NCBI GenBank assembly: GCA_023055425.1
Contig: JALGPY010000005.1
Coordinates: forward strand, 4,613,501 to 4,677,500
DNA from: Linanthus parryae
Lineage: Eukaryota; Streptophyta; Magnoliopsida; Ericales; Polemoniaceae
Direction of reading: 5' to 3'
DNA: 64,000 nucleotides
Shown: one piece after another, positions 1 to 13,086 of the stretch
Layout: every line of letters begins with the position of its first letter
Position numbering within the stretch: the first letter of the stretch is position 1
Notes under the pieces: generated by a model
What the model was told of the DNA's origin: nothing
Seen by the model: only the letters and a program-made list of their open reading frames with translations
Database searches by the model: none
Made by a program: the position numbers and the translations under genes

Positions 1-3000
1 GCAAAACATGAAGGAGACCACCATGGAAACGATGGGTATACAGAGGGAAATTCGCCGGAATCACTCAGAGTGAAGCCAACATCGCCGCCAAAAGGAGAAA
101 TCACATAGATGTGGCACGTACACTTGTTTGAAATAACAGCAACCCACTGACTGCAATTACTGAAGCTAATGTCTTGGATAGTCTATAAAATAACAGGAAA
201 AAAAACAGATAAAAAAAAGTTTAAAACCATATGGATAGAAAAAGTAATAAATGGTGTTAATGTTGACTAACCGCTGTAGTAAAGCCACGATAGAGCTTGT
301 AAAGATGCACATGAGCGGAGCTCCAGTCATGGGTTTTGTTGCCTGATCCATCGTGTTTGGAAGATGGCATGATCCGGAAGATGTTTATACTGTTACCATG
401 TATTGAAGCTGTCACCAGGAGGGTACCAATTGGGTCAAAACACAATGCAGATATAGGGCTTGTATGAGCCCTAAACTGTGATATTACCGCTCTGGAGACA
501 AAATCCATAACCAGCACCTGCAACCAAGTACAGGACTAAATAAGACCTCATTCTTGGTAGGGATGTCATATCTAAGTAAAGAGAGAAACCAATAAACTGA
601 TCTATAACCTGTCTAAGAGCCAGTTTGGGAATGCTTCTGCTGTCAGCACAGCTGCTTTCCGACAGCAGAAGCAGTATTAGTGCGTTTGGTAAACATAATT
701 TTTTTCGACTTTTCAGACAGCTTCTGCTGTCTCACAGCAGTTTTCAGGAAGCAAGGGGGAGATGTTTTCCCGGAAGGTACTTTTGATTAATTTATCTATA
801 ACCAATTTTAACCTTACAAATTTGAATTTTTCTAATATACCTTTACGGAATTGATACATGTAATATACTTTTGTCATCTTACCTTCTCACAGCAGGCTCA
901 CAGTTGATTTTACCAAAAACGAACTTTATCAATGTCTCACAGTAGCTTTCACGTAATATTTTACCAGACAATATTTTAACTAAAATTCACAACGACTTTT
1001 CCACAGCAATTCTCACACAGCAGCTTCTAACACCGCCACAGCATTCCCCAACTAACCCTAAGCCATTGAGCTATATTTTTCCCTTTGTTATACAGGAAAG
1101 ACTAGCATCATTTCAGAAAGAGGAGAGTTTGCTCTCCAGGAAATGCATTCTACTGAGAAAACAAGAAAAAAAGACATATCCCCATAGGCTTGTAGTAAGC
1201 ACAGGGTTCCCCAACTTTGTATTCAGGGACACACAAGATAACAGTACAGAAAACTAACCATTCCAGCATTCTCCGAATCTGATGACACAGGCCTACCAGC
1301 TTTCCAACCTGAACTTGATGGTGCAAGAGTACTAGTCCCATCTGCAAATCTAGAGAGTGTTTTGTAGCCTATATCACCCAGATTCACTATACCAGCTGCC
1401 AGATGTTTGCTGGATTCCATAGCATAATGAGCCATCAAGCTACCATTGTTGAGTGATGTTGAAGGGCTAGCACCCCCAGACGGAGTAACTTTCTTGGGGC
1501 TCAAGCGAGCCTTACTTGATATAAGAGGATTGTCAGAAGCATAAGCTAACCACCTTGGACCCACAGCCATTGGACCGTAACCAATGTTAACTCCACCTAG
1601 TCCTTGTTCTCCAAACTGAGGCACTGGATAGGTTAGGACGCTGAACTTGTTCTCAAGAGTGAGTGCATCAATGCAGTATATCTACCATAAAGAAATGAAG
1701 TAAGCATCTATAAGAGCTCTGCTGTCACAATTTTGCAAAAGTATGGTAATAAGCGTTCAAATAAACCAGGAAAAATCTATTCAGCGCTCAACAAAGATGT
1801 AACCATTAGGAAAAGCCCCTCATTTTACCTCTTTCCAGCTCATAATGCCTACTCATTTATTTATACTACTCTCTAAAAGTGTGAGAGTGTTTTAATGTTT
1901 TAATTTTTTAACAATTTTTTTATGCTTATAAAATGGAAAAATTACAATAAAATCATGCTCTTAAATTATCCTTGAAAGTTGACATATAAAGAAATCTGAA
2001 GAGTTGTGCCAATTCAAATACTAATTTATAATTGAATTTTAGATGAGTTTAAATCTAAATAGTTGTGACAATTCAGTTCATACATTTTCGGAAGTACATC
2101 TTCATCATTCCCTAATAGTTGTGACTATTCAGTTTGTGTCTTTTTGAACTGGTACCTTCACTAATCACTATTATAAAAGGGATTCATTAGTCCCTAATAT
2201 TTTCACTCATTCTTGCCAACTCCCTCTCCGTCATTTTCTTTCAATATGTGTCGTCTTCTTTGGAGAATTTGAAGTTTATTTTCGAGACTACACAATATAT
2301 TGGTGGCTTAGCAAGGCCTAAGCAGACGACACTATCTGACTTAAGTGGAGAACGAAACAACTATCATCGGAGATGCTCTCCAGGTCCATTTGCATCGTTG
2401 AGGGGCATATAAATCTTAAGGAAATCATTAGTATGTCATATTAACTTACACGCACTTCATTTTTCACTTATTTGCAGAGTTGAGTATCAAATGTTGAAAA
2501 CAAATTATTCATCTATTTTGAAATATTACCGTACTTGTGTCTTGTTTTTATCTTCCCAAATTCAAAAAGAAGTTTGTAAAAAAGAATCAAACATAAGCGT
2601 TTGAGTTATAGTTCACATTAATCTTATTTAATTTGTTGGTATTATGTTATAAATGACATCATTTAAGTTTACATATTATAACAAATTAAATGTCACGTGC
2701 GCTCACGTACTTATAACTAGTATAACATAAAACCTACAATGATTTACAGGAAGCGCACGAAATTTTTACGTGATAGCAAGCAGCGACTTGATCTTACTAG
2801 AAAAAATGTAAAAATTAAGCAAGAAACACCACACAAAAAAGGAACTAGAGATGCCGATTATCTATTCCTGTACTGTGATAGTCATATGCAATACAATTCT
2901 CATTTCTAAAGCTCGTGGATGTTGCAAGAAGCATGATGCTTACTTGTGTTGCAAGCCCCACTGCCACTATCCGAGGACTACATCTGACCATGTACACAGG

Positions 3001-4309
3001 TGACCTGAATTTGATAACCTGCACAAAACAGTTGGACCTCAGGGAATAAAACTGAACAGTTGCCGGAGAGTTGACTTCCTTCCGCAACTGAGGCTCTGCA
3101 GTGTTATTATCTCTCCCTGAAACATCCTTGCAACCATTTTTATGTAGGCTTAAGCTTGCCGATTCATCCCCTGTAACAACCAACAATAAAGGGTGCGACA
3201 TTCTGAAACCTTCTTCATCACCTGACTTAACAGGAATGGGTAGCATTTGCAAGAAAGTAACTGCACCGGCACGCTTGGAAACCAATTCGCTGAAGTTAGT
3301 GGCATCCTCAACATCAAAGACTTGGAAACCATTTTGGTAACCAAGTGACAGCACATGTTTGAAAGAAGTCGGTCCAAGCTCTAATTTGTCAAAGCCAGCC
3401 CATGTTACCTGTTTCGCAATAGAAATTCAGAACATATTTCTAGCAGAGAAACTGATTGATAGCAGATTCACCCCAAAACGAAGAACCAAATTTTGTGGGG
3501 AAATTGAATGTTGCATCACCAAAATCAATAGAGGAAATACATTTCTCATCAATCATTCTAGTGACATGTCAAACTTCCCGTTTATTTTCACAGGCAATTC
3601 ATCGAGCAGTGGCGGACTTATATGGAGACCAGTGGGGGCTATAGCCCCTACTCAAATATCGAAATTTACAATTTTTACCCTGTGTTTGTTTATTTAATTA
3701 TATCAGCCCCCACTCAAGTTTTGATATTTACACTATTTACCCTACATTCCGTCAATGTTATTACATTAGCCCCGACTCTTGTTACATATTCGCCTCAGCA
3801 ATCTATTAAATTCATCATTTTAACCCTTGAATTCTTCAAAATTTATCGAAAGATCCGTCAATAATTTTTTCTAGCCCCATCCGCCCCTGCGAACAGATAC
3901 TATGCACTACTTTTCCAGACAATTTTCATGAACACCAGAAAAAAAAAACAATTTTTATGGGGGAATTCAATGTTGCATAACATGAATTCGCCAAAATCAG
4001 CAGATGTTACACATTTCTCACCAATCACCTCCATTCAGAAATTTCAAACTTTCACTTTATTTTCACAGGCAATTCATCGAACAGTTACTATGCACCACAA
4101 AATTGTTCATTGATTCCATAAAGAGGCGTGATTTTTAGAACCTGGTCTCTGAGATGATGATCGGAGGAGGAAGAGGAGGAGGAAACCGAAGCGGCGGCGG
4201 AGCGGAGGGCGGTGGTGGCGGTGGTGGAGACATTCTTGAGGCAAGAAGAGATGATCTTCAAGGAGTTGGGCAACAAGCGATGATTGTTCTTAGCCTTGCC
4301 CTTCTTCAT
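1..4309 (-). CDS. ATG18h: ATG18g/h-like autophagy protein (WD40 + BCAS3), copy A, 5' part only
   Basis: Plant ATG18g/h proteins are phosphoinositide-binding WD40 propellers with a C-terminal BCAS3 domain that act in autophagosome formation. Visible coding exons on the minus strand are 4142-4309, 2944-3408, 1259-1681, 272-517 and 1-182 (the last runs off the left edge). All full exons are multiples of three and have the same lengths as in copy B, except exon 1, which has one extra Ser codon. The start is the ATG at 4309, opening MKKGKAKNNH and followed by a Ser/Ala-rich leader. Exon 2 holds GYQNGFQVFDVEDA; exon 4 ends in HLYKLYRG, where yeast ATG18 has the FRRG lipid-binding motif. No frame break is visible. 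Introns carry a MITE, a Helitron-like insertion and an hAT-like insertion. The donor of exon 1 (CCAG/GTTC) is weak. The g/h subgroup is recognised from sequence pattern only. Confidence 0.85.
617..1058. mobile_element. PIF/Harbinger-like MITE in ATG18 copy A intron
   Basis: A 442-bp insertion absent from the matching intron of copy B (near 29172). It is flanked by TAA (614-616 and 1059-1061) and has imperfect terminal inverted repeats sharing TTGGGAATGCT (left GAGCCAGTTTGGGAATGCT; the right end reads AGCATTCCCCAACTAACCC). The interior is rich in CAGCAG/CTGCTG and AT and has no coding capacity. The 3-bp TAA duplication suits a Tourist-type element. Confidence 0.75.
1870..2720 (+). mobile_element. 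Non-autonomous Helitron-like insertion
   Basis: About 850 bp present in copy A but missing from the same intron of copy B (near 30312). It starts TCTCTAAAAG and ends CTAG followed by T. Eight bases before the CTAG is a perfect 5-bp-stem hairpin (ACGTG at 2695-2699, CACGT at 2704-2708). A TC start, 3' hairpin, CTRR end and lack of target duplication are Helitron hallmarks. The base before the 5' end is C rather than the usual A, so the left boundary is uncertain. The interior has imperfect repeats of AGTTGTGACAATTCAG and no ORF. Confidence 0.45.
3607..3889. mobile_element. hAT-like short element in ATG18 copy A intron 1
   Basis: A 283-bp AT-rich insertion missing from copy B, with ends CAGTGGCGGA and (reverse complement of the right end) CAGGGGCGGA. 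Internal imperfect repeats of TAGCCCC lie next to both ends. The CAGNGGCGGA terminus is common among plant hAT elements. An 8-bp target duplication is not clean (TCATCGAG left, CGAACAGA right), so the class is tentative. Confidence 0.5.
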
Positions 4310-5345
4310 CGTTTTATCTTCTTCTTCACTGAAAACCCACCTCGAAAGACTGAGAATCAGCTGAAAGTGCCTATTCCCCACCTGCCACCGCCAACGCCGA
4401 TGCCGACAACCATCACCGATCAACCAACTAGTCTGACTTTGTACACAATCTTCCAAAATCTCTCGTTTGTCTATACCTCTTTTTATGTTCCTCCTACTAG
4501 TCTCTTTACTTCAACTAACTTTGATGTCGCAACTCATTTTTTCATGTTCTAGTTGTCTACTTTCAGAGTTTTTCACCAAACTGGCCTTGTTATGGCCGAC
4601 AAAAACGGAAGACACCTCCACTGTGGAAGAAATACGAATCTAAGACATGTTTAGAAACCGACAGTGATAAAGTCTGTTCTTGAGGATAAAACCGACAGTA
4701 GCACTGTCAGCTTTAAGCTTTTCCCGTCCGATTGTCAGAATATCGGTTCTTTATAACCGACTGTGCTAAAGTCGGTTTTATACCGACATAACCGAGTTTT
4801 GTAACATCGGTTTTGTACTTAGACTTTTAAAAACCCTTCTTCTTCTATTCTTCTCTACCTCACGTTTATTTCTTCTTCCCTTCTCTGTCCAGCGACGAAC
4901 GAACAGACCAGGCAGCGACACGAAAGTCAGCGACGGACGCCAAACACTGCGCAACCAATTCCAGCGACCTTGTCGGCTCTCCCTCTTCCTCTCTCTCTCA
5001 CCGGTAAGTTCTCTTCCTCAATTCCTCTCTCTCTCTCTCGCTCACCGTGACACTGTATTGCACTGCCCAAGCACAGAGAGTGGGTTTACATGTTAGAACA
5101 ATCGGTTTTCATGCAAAAGAACCGAGCTTAGCACAATCGGTTTTTCATAACCGATATTGCGACGTCGGTTTCAAAACGAGCTTAGATCCGTATTTCTTCT
5201 CCAGTGGGGGTTTCATCCGTTTTTGTCTGTCCCAGCACATACAGTTTTGTGAAAAACTCTCTACTTTCATTCCCTCTATGTTCCAAAATGTGTGTTCTCT
5301 TTGACTTTGTTTGACTTGTTTGACTGGCTTAAGGTAATTATTTAT
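4310..5345. other. Upstream region of ATG18 copy A with CGGTTT/ACCG repeats
   Basis: No gene seen. This stretch holds the 5' flank of the minus-strand ATG18 gene. From about 4640 to 4800 and 5095 to 5170 it carries repeated direct and inverted motifs of the form ACCGACAGTGCT and GTCGGTTTT, which resemble subterminal repeats of CACTA-type transposons, although I found no CACTA terminus. A pyrimidine-rich tract at 4850-5040 with CACCGGTAAGT could be the 5' leader and first donor of a plus-strand transcript, but no coding exon follows. Copy B keeps an ~87-bp segment that copy A lacks near 5162. Confidence 0.5.
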
Positions 5346-5373
5346 TTTATTTTTGAGGAAAAAAAATATTTCA

Positions 5374-6600
5374 TTAAATCTGGGAAGTCGTGAGCAAAGT
5401 ATCATTATGCAATTCATCATAAGTCCAGGCTAGGATAATCGAATAAAAAGACATATCATCTTCGTAGACTCCTTTCTTTGCGAATAAGTGGGCAAGTTGA
5501 TTTCCTTCTCGAGCCACAAAGGAAAATGTCACACCATTTAACCTTCTTGACCTCTGCTCACAGTCCATCAAAGCAGCTTTGAGATCAGCTAAAGAATTCG
5601 CCGTCGAGATTTTGTTCGCCACTCCATGTCGAAGCAAATTAACTGCGTTCAAACAACCAGATTCGACGATTACGTTTGAAAAGCTCATTACCTCGGCAAA
5701 TTTAAGACCATCTGCTATTGCTACGACCTCAGCCACCAATGGAGACCTTAGTCTCGGTAGTCGACGGAAGCTACCACATCGGAAACTTCCTTGGCTGTCA
5801 CGAACACATAAACCAACACCAGTAGCCACTCCCTCTTCCAACCAAGACGCATCCACATTAAGTTTCAAAATCCCTGCTGCAGGAGGAGACCAGACCTGCG
5901 TCGCTGTACTCGCCGGTAAAACATCCCTGAGCATTCCACAAAAAGCAGCTTCCTTATACCAGTTGAGATAATCGAGACCCTGCCTTGCTACTTCACCTGC
6001 AGATCGACTAATGGCATTGAAAACCAAATCATTCCGGTTTCGCCATAATGCCTCGAACGTAGCTGTAAACCTCTTACAGTGAGGTTTCAACTGGGTTGTA
6101 AAGTATTTATAAATCCAATCATTCATCGTTCCTGCTAATGGGGTGGTGATCTCACTTCCCAATACTTCCAGCCAAACTTGCATGGCAAAACTACAGTACA
6201 TAAAAACGTGGTCTTCATTTTCGATAGGAGCTTCACATCGCTTGCACTGCGGCAAAACCTCCACTCCTCTTCGTAACAAACTCGAGGCTACCGGAAGCGA
6301 CTCGTGCCACAACCTCCAGACGGGGAAAACCAGCTTCTTAGGCAACTTCAATTGCCAAAGCTTTTGAAGCCATTCAACATTGCCGAGAGAAGACGGAGAA
6401 TTACCCGTTGTTCGTCTGTATTGCATCCTATACCCGGAAGCAACCGTATAATTTCCATCATCCGTATATAGTCACGAAAATTCATCATCTAAATAAACCT
6501 GTGGAGAAATTGACAAAATTATCTCACTGTCAGAAGGAATAAATAAATTATTGACCGCTTCTACATTCCACGAGCCCGAATCATTCGTAACGATTTATTA
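5374..6600 (-). pseudogene. LINE ORF2 tail (zinc-binding RVT + RNase H), copy A
   Basis: A 5'-truncated L1-type LINE remnant on the minus strand. The open part is 5374-6426; the same frame can be read up to about 6600 through one in-frame TGA near 6472. N-terminal to C-terminal it has the zinc-binding reverse transcriptase motif (CKRC...HVFMYC) and a plant RNase H-like domain with D (LNVDAS), E (AEVVAIADG) and an ESG where the third acidic residue would be expected (copy B reads ESD). The A-rich 3' tail lies near 5340-5370 as read on the minus strand. The element and its TGA are shared with copy B, so insertion and first inactivation came before the duplication. It is a dead fragment, not a host gene. 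Confidence 0.8.
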
Positions 6601-6631
6601 GTGAAAAATACATGAGAATGGGAGTTGCAAG

Positions 6632-8501
6632 TGTTGGGAATCGTATTCAGAAAGCCATATTTATGGTTGAATTAATAATTCTTAATAGATAACTATTTGC
6701 ATCCTAATTTAGCAAACACGTGAGTATGCAAATGCTATTTATTATTTGTCATATAAATATGTATTATAAAGTTCAATGTTCCATACCTAAGATAATCGGA
6801 CATGCAGACGAGTTCGGGCATGCGCGAGATTGATTGTCAGTTATTTATGGAATATAAGTAAGGGTTCACAGTCTAGATGACTTTGGACAAATCATCAGAA
6901 CGACTGTAGTGTAACAATATAGTGACACATCTCGGTCAAGGAAACGGTATAGTTTCAACTTGTTACACTAGCATACTTTGTGTATGTTGAACAGAACCGC
7001 CATATGAAATATAATTATCTCGGACCGACCGAAGTGAGATAATATAATATTTCATTGTTATTGGTAATATTGGAAACTCTTAATCTATGATTGTTTATGT
7101 GGACACAAGGATTAATCATTATTTTGATATATTGAGTGAAATTCAAACGCGAGTCAACAATCCTGGTATATTGGATAATGATTGTTATGATTTGGTGAAA
7201 GCTAAAAGAATCATGGAATCCACGTCTCGTATGAGAATGATGTAGCCTCCTGGGAGCCCACTAGGTTTTGTTATGTCAAGTCTGGTCAGCTGGTTATTTG
7301 TAACCAGACATAACGAATAAGGGTTGAGCGGTTTAGATCAGGGAATACATAAGATGATGATGAGATCAAAATTGTCAGTAAGAGTAGATCAGCATTAATG
7401 GGTTTCTGTTATCTTAACGTTGGGAGTTATCTGATATTAATAACAGGAGCTCATACATAATGATGAGAATAAATGTCGGAGTGCAATTATAGTTTTATGG
7501 TGGAGTAAACTGAAATTAATAATTAGTTTTGAATTTAATTCGGGTTGAATTATGAATTCAAATATATTATTGGGAGTCGGTTCATTTATTTTCTCTAGAG
7601 GTCCCCGACGTAGTCCAACATAAGCGTGATCATGTGATTCACAAGTGTTTTTGAATCTCAAGTGTGTGGAATGTAAATTGAGATTATGTATGGTATTTTA
7701 TAGTTGGTGGGTATTACAATAAACCATATGATTATGACTTAATTGCAAGCTACACTAAAGTTTGTAGGGATGGACTTACTATGTAAAGTTTTTGTAGAAG
7801 AGACTTGTGTGCAATTATGGGTATTCATAATATTTGGGTTAGTAATATGTCTCTATAGATAGTCCACCATAGTTCTTAAGAAAAGATGATTGATCATACA
7901 TCTTTTCCACACAAGAGAGAAAAACCCAGCTGTGCGTGCATCCATGAGTTTTTCATGTTCAGATCACCATTGAACTTGAATCGGAGCTTGGATCATACGT
8001 CGGAAGGCTTCCGGACATAACATATTCTGTTTTTGGGTGTTCATGCCTGGATAACGATCTCAGATCACTTTTGATAAAACACGAAAGTTGTAGATATCGG
8101 AAAAAGGAAAAGACAGGTAGAAATGGCACGTCGATCGGAGTTATAGAACTCCAGATATCGCCGGTCAAAGTTTCTGGTCCGCAGTCGATTTTCAGCAAGA
8201 TCTGAATTCGGTTTTCGGAGCATAACTGGAGCTACAGATGTCATATGAAGACAAGTCATATATGAAAATCGTGTATCTCGACGAGGCGGACACAATGGCA
8301 TAGGTCCCAGTGTCAGGTTCAGAACAAAGTTTCGTCAGTGGTTGATCAAAGTCTCAAGATTCGCGTCGTCCCAGTCCGGATGGACTGTGGTAAATTTTAT
8401 TCCGCAAGCTAACTTAACACAATAATTATTTCTAATGCCTATGATTAATTCTCTGCATAAATCACGTGGTCCGGGATAAATCTCGTCAACTTTTCCCTTC
8501 A
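6632..8501. mobile_element. Solo LTR with 5-bp target duplication
   Basis: An 1870-bp AT-rich segment that starts TGTTGGGAAT, ends TTTTCCCTTCA and is flanked on both sides by GCAAG (6627-6631 and 8502-8506). No internal retroelement sequence and no ORF above background were found, as expected after LTR-LTR recombination. Terminal bases TG...CA and the short inverted ends (GGGAA/TTCCC) support an LTR. A Copia-type origin is possible from the start sequence but not proven. Copy B retains only the first ~241 bp (36637-36877) before a Tat element interrupts it. Confidence 0.8.
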
Positions 8502-8506
8502 GCAAG

Positions 8507-10014
<1,508 letters not shown>

Positions 10015-10417
10015 TCTACGGTGGAAGACGTCGTCGGAGAAGAAGAAGACGATGGCGCCGGAGAAGAAGACGACGACGACGGTCAGATCTGTTTCTTCTC
10101 CTCCTGCTCCTCCTCTGTTTTCTTCTCTCTTTCTCCGCCATCTTCTTATTCTTCTCATGCTCTTCCTCTGTTTTCTGCGGTGGGTGGTGGTGGCTGCCGT
10201 TGGTGGTGGTGGTGGTGGTGTCTTACTGTTAGGAGAGAGTGAGGACGGGTGTGTTATTCTTGAACTGTGGTAAGGGTATTTTGGTCCAACTGCCTCTCCT
10301 CTTAATCCCCGTGCCCATTTTTTATGGGAACATAGAAGAGAATAAATATATTATTTCTGATTTATTTATTTTTCAGAAATACAGTTTTTTTTATCACAAC
10401 TCAAAAGATTCTAACTT

Positions 10418-11876
10418 CTTAAATCCAAATACTTTGCGCATGACAACTTTTGGGACTCGGAACTAGGGACAGGGTCGTCTTTCGCCTGGCGCAGTATTCA
10501 GTGTGGTAAAGATCTTTTGAAAAAAGGATTGAGATGGAATGTTGGCGACGGATCTAGTGCAGCCCTCTCGGACCCCATTATTCCGGATCATATCGGATTT
10601 AGAGCTTTTACACCAAATCTTCACGCAGGTCCAGCCTTGGGGTATTTTATTAACGAAGACCACACATGGAACGTTGATCTTCTCAAGAATTTTGTTTGGG
10701 AAGTGGATGCTAATGCTATTGCAGCGATTACACTACCAGAGAATCCTAGACCGGGTAGGATAATCTGGCACTATGAGGAGAAAGGTATGTACACTGTTAA
10801 ATCGGGTTATAAGTTAGCAAGAAATTTCAGTGGTGAGGAGAGCAATAACTCTTCGATGAACCCTTGGTCGAATTTTTTTGCGCTGCTTTGGAAGATTAAA
10901 TGTCCAAAAAAAGTGCAATTCTTCATTTGGCGGAGCTTTCATCACTCACTGCCAACATGTGAGAATCTCAAGCGAAGAGGCATTCAAATTCATAATACAT
11001 GCCCACTGTGTGGGGCATCAGGAGAAACGGAAATTCACCTCTTTTCCCAGTGTTCAAAAACAAAGAAGCTGTGGTCACTTTTGGGCTGCAATCTGCATTT
11101 GCTTCGAATCCAGGTTAGTTTCCAGTATTGGCTGGTATCTCTTCTCTCTCGAGCCAGTAAGGAGGACTGCAGCAAGTTTTGTATATTTTTTTGGGAGTTG
11201 TGGAAACAACGGAATGATAGTTTCTTTAATGGCGTGGTCAAAAGCGAGGAAATTTTTTGCAGAAGGGTTGAAGATCAGTTCAGGGAGTGGGAAGCTTCTT
11301 CGGGGATTTTACAGAGGACTTCTTCGCAGGGTGTAGGCGAACAAAGATGGCTCAAACCAGGAGATGGATTCTTCAAACTCAGCTTCGACGGGTCTTTTGA
11401 GCAGACGAGTAAGATGACCGGAGGAGGAGCGATCATTAGAAATCACCAAGGAAGAGTGATAGTTGCTAAATCTATGGCAAGAAGACGAGGTGATAGTGTA
11501 AGAGAAGCGGAAGCAGCAGCTTTAAAGGAAGGAATTCTTTTAGCTATTGCAAAGGAAGTCAAGAAGATTCAGATCGAAGGCGATGCACAAGTTCTGATCG
11601 ACGATCTCGTTCATCTCCGGACCAACAGAGAATTAAGAGACTTGTCTATTTCTGCAGATATGCTAGAGGAGATTGTGATGCTGTTAGATGTTTTCGAAGC
11701 AGTGGATGTGTGTTGGGTGCCACGGCAGCTCAACAAACCAGCGCATCTTCTTGCTGCGAGATCAAAGCAACTCTCAGAGGACGAACAGTGGCAAGAAGTT
11801 CTACCGTTTTGGCTAACTGAAGCAGTAGAAAATGATGTAATAGGGGTTCTTTCTTGAGTTGTTTTGTATCGGTTTT

Positions 11877-11903
<27 letters not shown>
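10418..11903 (+). mobile_element. 5'-truncated LINE with poly(A) and target duplications
   Basis: The segment is flanked by the 15-bp repeat AAAAGATTCTAACTT (10403-10417 and 11904-11918) and ends in about 26 A residues from 11882, immediately before the second repeat. This is target-primed reverse transcription of a LINE that was truncated at its 5' end. The coding remnant is listed separately. Confidence 0.93.
10460..11857 (+). pseudogene. LINE ORF2 C-terminus (zf-RVT + RNase H)
   Basis: The frame is open from about 10460 to the stop at 11857; no true start exists because the element is 5' truncated. It carries the end of the reverse transcriptase region (WNVGDGSS), the zinc-binding motif (CPLCG...EIHLFSQC) and an RNase H-like domain with FDGS, REAEAAALKEG and IEGDAQ acidic residues all present, then NKPAHLLA. 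No stop interrupts about 460 codons, so this is a younger insertion than the LINE tails at 5374 and 35373. It has no host function that can be inferred. Confidence 0.88.
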
Positions 11904-11907
<4 letters not shown>

Positions 11908-12018
11908 GATTCTAACTTAAAACTTAAAGGGCTGGTTGGAGCCTTTTCGTGATGGGCTTTTTTGGGTCTGACCATTCATTTTTGCCCAAAAAATATATAC
12001 TCCATTTCTTCTTAGGCT

Positions 12019-12070
12019 AAGATTCACAACTCTCTGTTCAAAAAAAAAAAAAAAAAAGATTCACAACTCT
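12019..12070 (+). repeat. Micro-retroinsertion: poly(A) between short duplications
   Basis: AAGATTCACAACTCT occurs at 12019-12033 and again after a run of about 17 A (about 12056-12070). Between them lies only CTGTTC plus the A run. This looks like a target-primed insertion truncated to almost nothing but its tail. Confidence 0.6.
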
Positions 12071-12162
12071 GTTTTCACTTTCCTTTCTATTTATTGACCC
12101 AAAACAAAAGACTGTTCTTTCAAATTGTTCTGCACGTGAAATAGCTAAGCCGGCTGAATATA

Positions 12163-12564
12163 TTGTTTCTGAGGAAAGGGAGACCGCTAGATGTGATTGA
12201 GGATGGAATGCCGGATATGGGACCTCCAGGTATCATGGAGAAGTATGTTTTGATCACTGTGCTGTGTTCTCACCCTCAACTCTATGCTCGGCCTACTATG
12301 GACCAAGTGGTGAAGATGTTGGATATGGACATAGCGATCGCTTCTATACCCGGTAGACCCATGTCCATCATTGCTAATCGCCAGGATATCGAGAGGTTGG
12401 TCAGCAGTAGCAGCTCAGGACATCTATCTTCTCCTACCGGATACCAAACCTACACCCCTAGGAGCAACGGCGTTGCCACCAGGCTTAAACAAAAAGAAGA
12501 CGACGAAGAAAAAGAGCAGAAGCAAGTGGAAGAAGTTCGGGTGAATGATGAGAACTTGCAGTGA
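12163..12564 (+). pseudogene. C-terminal fragment of a receptor-like kinase (At1g11050 type)
   Basis: The reading frame matches the end of plant receptor-like kinases of the At1g11050 type: a kinase subdomain XI signature (ARPTMDQVVKML) within the first 50 residues, then IPGRP and a Ser-rich, acidic tail ending in a normal stop. The catalytic loop, activation segment and the N-terminal extracellular and membrane parts are absent; upstream sequence to 11920 shows no kinase exon. The fragment sits just after two retroinsertions. It is best read as a truncated gene relic, although a distant upstream exon cannot be excluded. Confidence 0.7.
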
Positions 12565-12893
12565 CACGACGTGATTCTTTTATTGATTAGGGTGTGGTTT
12601 CTTAGTACAGAATCACAAAACATGTATAGATTAGCTCATAGAAAGTGATACGAAGTAAGACATTTTTCTGTAGCAAGACATGTTTCCATGATATAAATCT
12701 TTCAATTAATGTCCTTGTATTTTGTGAAACCTGTGTGCTAAGAAGAAATACGAGCATGAGCTCTATCAAAATAAATCGGGAATACACTAAACGAGACATA
12801 CGAGTTGATGATATGCAACATAAATAACAAGCATAGATTGTTTTATAGCGTCGGATACAAGTAGAGTGGTCTCTGTGTTGCTGAGAATAGGAA

Positions 12894-13004
12894 GACATGC
12901 AGCAACAAGAGCACTCATTTTATTTCAAACCCTAAGAAGAGAGACTACCAAACATGCAGCAACAAGAGCACTCATTTTATTTCAAACCCTAAGAAGAGAG
13001 ACAT
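12894..13004 (+). repeat. Tandem duplication (two ~57-bp units)
   Basis: Two nearly identical consecutive units, each containing ATGCAGCAACAAGAGCACTC, lie just downstream of the MBD4-like stop codon, probably in its 3' untranslated region. Confidence 0.9.
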
Positions 13005-13086
13005 CCAAACCTACCGATACTGGAGAACTCACTAATGCATCAACACCATCATTGCCTTCACCTTTCTTTCCCTCGAGTGCTTTCAC

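Larger units (their letters stand above)
1..6876. repeat. Segmental duplication, copy A
   Basis: This segment matches 28562-36877 in the same orientation: base 1 pairs with 28562, and collinearity holds through ATG18 exons 1-5, the upstream region, a LINE tail and the first ~245 bp of a solo LTR. Similarity is lost at 6876/36877 because copy B is interrupted there by a retrotransposon, so the true right end is unknown. The left end lies outside the window. The copies differ by private transposon insertions, which account for most of the length difference. Confidence 0.93.

Noticed and set aside
4154..4552. 132-aa Gly-rich plus-strand ORF
   Set aside because: It is the opposite strand of ATG18 exon 1 and its leader.
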